A DNA stretch of 64,000 nt from Prevotella sp. (GTDB lineage Bacteria; Bacteroidota; Bacteroidia; Bacteroidales; Bacteroidaceae), in NCBI GenBank assembly GCA_024684515.1, contig JAIKWS010000035.1, forward strand, positions 42,178-106,177, read 5' to 3'. The translations under genes were made by a program, and so were the position numbers. Of the stretch, positions 59,232-64,000 are shown piece by piece. Position 1 is the stretch's first letter. Every line of letters begins with the position of its first letter. Below the pieces are notes generated by a model. The model saw nothing but the letters and a program-made list of their open reading frames with translations. It had not been told where the DNA came from and did not search any database.

Positions 59232-60053
59232 CTATTCTGTCTTCATCATTTCCCTGACGCGTTGCGCCACCAGATAGCCATTGCGCCTAGCCCCTTCCTC
59301 GCTAGTGTGGGTACCATCGTAGGTGTAGCGCTTCTTCACCCGTTCGTCAGTGGCACAGACACAGCCATCATGGTCCATGCGTATCACGGCCAGCTCCATC
59401 TTCCTGCCACAACCCTCTATGATATCACCCGTGCGGCTAATCAGTTCTGCCGTCACTGCCGTACTCTGCAAGGGTGTCAGCAGCAATAACCGGGCATCGG
59501 GGAAAGCTTCCATCAGCAGTTCGCAGTCGTAGCGAACCGCCTCGGCCAGTGTCAGCACCTCGTTCACAGACTTGCTGGCGGCAGGGCCTTCCTGTTGTGT
59601 GAAAGCCTGTGCCACCGTTTTGTCAAAGGCATGAGGGCGCTTCTCGGCAAACCATGCATCGTTGGTACCAGCAGCGACAACAATCAGCTGGGGTGCCGGC
59701 TGACGTCCTTTCTCATGGGCTTCCTTCAGCCTTTCTATCTGATTGTAGACCACATTGTCGTCGCCCAGGACTCCGATGTCCTGCACCAGGTTACGCTTAG
59801 TAGCCGGTGTGTGCGTCCATGTTGCCCCGCTACGTGCATAGCTGCGGCACGAAGCAGGCTGCAGAGCCTCCTTGAACCAGGTGTTCCATCCTCGTGGCTT
59901 TGAGCAGTCGTCACCTCCCAGCCAGGTGTTCGAGTCGCCCAGCACCACAATGTCGAGGGGCTGTCCCAAGGCTGGAAGAGCCAGCGCGAGTAGCAGCGCC
60001 AGCACGGACACGCACCTCATCATTCTACCCGTCATTTTTTGTTTCGTCATCAT
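59232..60053 (-). CDS. SGNH/GDSL-type hydrolase
   Basis: DIVVLGDSNTWLGG; VVAAGTNDAW; YDGTHTSEEGARRNG. Confidence 0.85.
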   Translation of the reverse strand: MMTKQKMTGRMMRCVSVLALLLALALPALGQPLDIVVLGDSNTWLGGDDCSKPRGWNTWFKEALQPASCRSYARSGATWTHTPATKRNLVQDIGVLGDDNVVYNQIERLKEAHEKGRQPAPQLIVVAAGTNDAWFAEKRPHAFDKTVAQAFTQQEGPAASKSVNEVLTLAEAVRYDCELLMEAFPDARLLLLTPLQSTAVTAELISRTGDIIEGCGRKMELAVIRMDHDGCVCATDERVKKRYTYDGTHTSEEGARRNGYLVAQRVREMMKTE

Positions 60054-60173
60054 GATCCTTCGCAGAGAAGTGGCAGTTCGCAGTGGAATCGCCTCTGTGC
60101 ACGATAGTCGTCTGTCGATTAGAAAATCATATCCGCAACTGCCATATCATTGTCTTTTTCCGCAATTTGGCTG

Positions 60174-60205
60174 CAAAATTACAACAATTCGGATAAACCT
60201 CCAAA
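60174..60205 (-). promoter_or_regulatory. Bacteroidetes-type promoter for the SGNH/MBOAT cassette
   Basis: TTTG-N20-TAATTTTG on - strand. Confidence 0.6.
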
Positions 60206-60445
60206 CAAGAAGCTATGTTTTTCACTTCTTCTGCTTATAATCCAGGAGGCGAGGTGTGAAAAACTGCGTTTGGGGGCTCTTTGGGATTTCCTTGAAGTAC
60301 CTTAATGTGGCAAAGTGGCATTGTGGCAAAAAAGGGATCCGCAACCTCATGTGTGCGAGAGATTGCGGATGCGGAGACGTCAGATGGCGGCTGTTCAGAA
60401 GGCGAGCGGGCCGTGGCCCATGCAACCCGTTGTTCCGAGGGCAGT

Positions 60446-60580
60446 CAGAGCCGCATCCTCGTAGGGCAGAACCTGAAGAAGGGCATGGTGCTCAACTCCA
60501 GCATCTGGCTCAAACGCCTCAAGGACAGGATCGTCGCTGCCAAAGACAAAGGCGAACCCGTCTGGATAACCATCCGCTAG
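60446..60580 (+). pseudogene. Possible remnant of a small coding sequence
   Basis: SRILVGQNLKKGMVLNSSIWLKRLKDRIVAAKDKGEPVWITIR reads as protein-like, but upstream sequence in frame does not. Confidence 0.3.
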
Positions 60581-60599
60581 CATGCTGCAGCAAGAGCCG

Positions 60600-61478
60600 T
60601 CATTCCAATCGGAGTGGCGGCTCGAGCGTTATACTTTCCTTGACTTGCGACATGTTGCTGCGCGAAACGGGAATGGCCTCGTGGATGTTCCGCATGCGTA
60701 GCTGCATGGAGCCAGCGGTGGATATTACACGGTCAACCTGACTGATGTTGACGAGAAAGGCACGATGACAACGAACTATCATGGGATAGTCCTGTAGCAT
60801 CTTCTCTATTTGACGGGAAGTGCAACGGATCATGTCACACCTTAGCTGATTGTCATGCCACTGGTAGACCTTTTCATAATTGCCAACAGCCTCGATATAC
60901 AGCAGCTCATGGATCTGTAGCGTTACCGTCTCGCTGGTGCTACCTGTCAGTGTCACTACCGGCGAGACGCCATCATGGTATGCTACTGCCTGCTCCTTTG
61001 CCAAACGCTCGTTCATCGCTTGCAACTCCTCAATCTCGGCCTTCAGGTATCTGTTTCTGTACTTGAATCGCCAGTATAGCCCTATGGCGAACGAACAGAA
61101 TGCGATGATAAGCAGCGTCTCCAGGAAGTTGCTCCACGACAAGCGGTTGCCCTCGTCATGCTGGCTTAGCACAAAGTGGCGATACAGGCATATCATCAGC
61201 GTCTGGAGGGGGGTGTTGATGAGCTGGAACCAAAGATTCCTATGAATGATATAGCTGACACCTCTGTCGTACGTCTGTGGCATCCTGACCACATAGGCCA
61301 TGACCGTCTCTGTAATCAGGCATATCCCCACCCCCAGCATCCATATTGCCAGCAGATGGAGATAGGGCTCCCATTGCCAGTTGCCCATCGGAAAGGGTTT
61401 GAACACGGCTAATGCCAGCACCGTAAATCCAATGCTGATGAAGCGCACACTGAGTGTTTCCTTCCATCCCTTGTTCAT
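60600..61478 (-). CDS. LytTR-family DNA-binding regulator with N-terminal transmembrane segment
   Basis: Four hydrophobic segments then LytTR domain (LLYIEAVGNYEKVYQWHDNQLRCDMIRCTSRQIEKMLQDYPMIVRCHRAFLVNISQVDRV). Confidence 0.88.
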   Translation of the reverse strand: MNKGWKETLSVRFISIGFTVLALAVFKPFPMGNWQWEPYLHLLAIWMLGVGICLITETVMAYVVRMPQTYDRGVSYIIHRNLWFQLINTPLQTLMICLYRHFVLSQHDEGNRLSWSNFLETLLIIAFCSFAIGLYWRFKYRNRYLKAEIEELQAMNERLAKEQAVAYHDGVSPVVTLTGSTSETVTLQIHELLYIEAVGNYEKVYQWHDNQLRCDMIRCTSRQIEKMLQDYPMIVRCHRAFLVNISQVDRVISTAGSMQLRMRNIHEAIPVSRSNMSQVKESITLEPPLRLE

Positions 61479-61597
61479 CGTATCGCTTTTTATGGCTGCA
61501 AAGATACGACTTTATCCGTTCACTTTCTTTTCTTTTTGTTCAAAATTGTTGTTTTTTTCTGCTGTTCGTCACAAATCCATGCTGTATATCCCAGATT

Positions 61598-61629
61598 TTT
61601 GCAGAAAAAGGGAATGCTATGTACCTTTG
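61598..61629 (+). promoter_or_regulatory. Bacteroidetes-type promoter for the barrel-protein gene
   Basis: TTTG (61598-61601)-N20-TACCTTTG (61622-61629). Confidence 0.65.
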
Positions 61630-61713
61630 CAACGACAATCGTCAAAGTGCAGAATCTGATGGAGGACACCAGCTGCATGAAGCCTTTGCATTTTAAGAAC
61701 ATATTAAAAAAAG

Positions 61714-64000
61714 ATGAAAACAACCACAACAAGAATCGCAGCTATACTAGCTGCTGTGATGACAACCATGATGATGTCTGCCCGCACACAGGATGTGGTG
61801 GGAAAGGTGACAAACCAGGATGGCGAACCCCTGGCGTATGTGAATGTCGTTTTGCTCTCACTACCCGATTCCAGCTTCGTGCAAGGAGCGGTGACTGACG
61901 AGGAGGGAGTATTCAGAATCGTGACAGACATAGAGAACGGACTGCTGAAACTCAGCAGCGTTGGCCACGAAACCTTGTATGTGAAAGCATCCAACGGACT
62001 GACCATCCAGCTGAAGGAAGATGCGAAACTACTCGACGAAGTGGTGGTGAAAGGACAGTTGCCCAGAACCCACGCCAAGGGTGATGCCATGCGCACAACT
62101 GTCGAAGGAACCATCCTGGAAAAGGCGGGAACAATCACTGATGCACTATCCAAGATACCATCGCTGGAAGCAGAACGCGACGGTGGGGTGAAAGTCCTGG
62201 GACGTGGTGATGCTCAAGTGTATATCAACGGGCGTCGTGTACAGGACATGAAGGAGCTCTCCCGTTTACGTTCCGACCAAATTCAGCATGTCGATGTCGT
62301 CCAGAATCCTGGTGCCCGCTATGCCGCCTCGGTTAAAGCCGTGGTGCGTATAACGTTGAAAAAAGCACAGGGCGAGGGCTTTAGTTTCCAGGACAATGCC
62401 CAGGGCATGTATCAATATGGTCTTTCAGCGACTAATAATTTCGTGGTAAACTATCGTACTGGGGGCCTGGATGTAACAGGTTCGTTTTGGGTAGGAACTT
62501 ATGGCCATTCGAAAAGTTTCCAGGACAATGACCTTTCTTATTATGCTGGTCCAGACTATATCCTGGCTCGTTCTACCCAGGAATCGAAAAGGAAATGGAA
62601 AGGCCTATCACCACAGCTGCAGGTGAACTATATGGTAGACGAAAATCATAGCTTTGGTGCCTACTATAAATTCGACCGCCAACCAAACAGCGATTTCTAT
62701 AGTTCGTTTTATACAGACAACTATGAAAATGGAATCTATATCGAGCGTTCTGAAAGCCGTATCTGGCAGGACGAAGGTTTCAGTAAACATATCTTCAATG
62801 CCTATTATAATGGTAAAGTCGGGCAGTTAGGTATTGACTTCAATATCGATGGATTTTTCGATGATACGAAGTCGCCTGGCAGTACCTATGAAATAACAAA
62901 GAGTCTGTCTGAAGAGACATCCCGTTCCATTGAGAGTAATACTAATAGTGGTAACAATTTCTGGGCTTCGAAACTCATCATTTCTTATCCTGTTTGGAAG
63001 GGTAACATTTCTCTCGGTGGCGAATACTCCTACAACCATCGTACTGATGCTTACTCGTATACAGCAACGGATTATGTACCAGTAAAGTCTACTGATACAG
63101 AAATTAAAGAAAAGTCTTCCTCTTTTTTCTTAGAGTATGGCCGGCAATTCGGTAAGATATACACCCAGCTTGGACTGCGTTATGAGCATTTGGAGAACGA
63201 CTATTTTAATTTCGGCAAACGCGAGGATGAGGTATGCCGTAACTATGCCGACTGGTTCCCAACGGCTGTTATCAGTGTCCCCCTCGGTAAGTTACAGCTC
63301 TCGCTTTCATACCGTCGTGACATTGAGCGCCCACATTATGGATACTTGACCAGTTCTACCATCTATATTAATCGGTATACCTATCAGAGTGGCAATCCCT
63401 ATCTGCGCCCGACTTACACCCATAGTTTTGTGTTCAATGCTGCCTATCAATGGGCGAACCTGACATTGAACTATGGCCGGGTTAAGGATTTCATGACGAT
63501 GTCTACAGAGCCATTCCCTGGATCAGATGATCCGCTCGTCAGTCTTGTACATAACATCAATAGTGAAGAGGACTTCAATCAGTTTAATATTCAACTTTCT
63601 GCACGCCCTGTAATCGGATGTTGGCATCCGAGATGGAGTGTCCTCACATTACTTCAGGACTATAAGTCACTTACCGCCACAGGATCAAATATTACACTCA
63701 ATCATCCGTTGTTCATTCTCGGATGGCAAAACGACTTCGAACTGCCACACCAATTCCGACTGAATGTCACAGGGCAATGGTCTTCTAAAGGTGACTATAG
63801 CAATTTCCGAGTGACCAAGACACGCCTGTTCACTAGTATCGGGGTACAAAAAGACCTGAACCTGCGCCGACTTGGAACACTCACAATCGACCTCCGTTGC
63901 AGCGATATCTTTAATACCAACAAGACAGCATCGACTATCTATGGCATCCGCGAAATCACCTCAGCCAATCCGGCCCGTCGAACCTTCATACTCGATCTTG
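61714..64000 (+). CDS. Outer-membrane beta-barrel/TonB-receptor-like protein (3' truncated by window edge; absent from supplied ORF track)
   Basis: Manual translation: MKTTTTRIAAILAAVMTTMMMSARTQDVVGKVTNQDGEPLAYVNVVLLSLPDSSFVQGAVTDEEGVFRI (CarboxypepD_reg), DALSKIPSLEAERDGGVKVLGRGDAQVYINGRRV (plug). Confidence 0.85.
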   Translation, partial: MKTTTTRIAAILAAVMTTMMMSARTQDVVGKVTNQDGEPLAYVNVVLLSLPDSSFVQGAVTDEEGVFRIVTDIENGLLKLSSVGHETLYVKASNGLTIQLKEDAKLLDEVVVKGQLPRTHAKGDAMRTTVEGTILEKAGTITDALSKIPSLEAERDGGVKVLGRGDAQVYINGRRVQDMKELSRLRSDQIQHVDVVQNPGARYAASVKAVVRITLKKAQGEGFSFQDNAQGMYQYGLSATNNFVVNYRTGGLDVTGSFWVGTYGHSKSFQDNDLSYYAGPDYILARSTQESKRKWKGLSPQLQVNYMVDENHSFGAYYKFDRQPNSDFYSSFYTDNYENGIYIERSESRIWQDEGFSKHIFNAYYNGKVGQLGIDFNIDGFFDDTKSPGSTYEITKSLSEETSRSIESNTNSGNNFWASKLIISYPVWKGNISLGGEYSYNHRTDAYSYTATDYVPVKSTDTEIKEKSSSFFLEYGRQFGKIYTQLGLRYEHLENDYFNFGKREDEVCRNYADWFPTAVISVPLGKLQLSLSYRRDIERPHYGYLTSSTIYINRYTYQSGNPYLRPTYTHSFVFNAAYQWANLTLNYGRVKDFMTMSTEPFPGSDDPLVSLVHNINSEEDFNQFNIQLSARPVIGCWHPRWSVLTLLQDYKSLTATGSNITLNHPLFILGWQNDFELPHQFRLNVTGQWSSKGDYSNFRVTKTRLFTSIGVQKDLNLRRLGTLTIDLRCSDIFNTNKTASTIYGIREITSANPARRTFILDL

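Overview
64-kb window from a Bacteroidales genome, probably Prevotellaceae (inferred from SusC/SusD, a hybrid two-component regulator and TTTG-N19/20-TAnnTTTG promoters). Positions 1-30.3 kb look like a large polysaccharide utilization locus (PUL) for complex glucuronoarabinoxylan: partial SusC, SusD, GH115, a CE6/CE1-type bifunctional esterase, GH43, GH97, GH95, GH98, a CotH-kinase-like protein, a large multi-CBM-like protein and an HTCS regulator. It is followed by a tandem FtsX/MacB-type ABC exporter operon, a second GH115, a methyltransferase and a WbuC-like cupin. On the + strand come a DUF2264 protein and three lipoprotein genes: a BMP-like binding protein, a periplasmic-binding domain fused to a legumain/GPI8-like C13 cysteine peptidase, and an alpha/beta hydrolase. 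Then follow a BNR_4/LamG protein, TrkH/TrkA, an MBOAT/DHHW/SGNH O-acetylation cassette, a LytTR regulator and an open-ended TonB-type barrel. Main candidates for something undescribed: (1) three intergenic arrays of palindromes with an exact 22-bp period but different cores (TTCCCA-N3-TGGGAA versus AGTGCACT) at ~4.74, ~19.75 and ~36.8 kb; (2) the three-lipoprotein cassette with the binding-domain/C13-peptidase fusion, all three carrying an acidic lipoprotein-export-like signal after the lipobox Cys; (3) a ~1.3-kb non-coding palindrome hotspot (36.3-37.6 kb) with 184-bp inverted arms, a 116-bp near-palindrome and a 19-bp perfect hairpin. All family calls are by eye; no searches were run.
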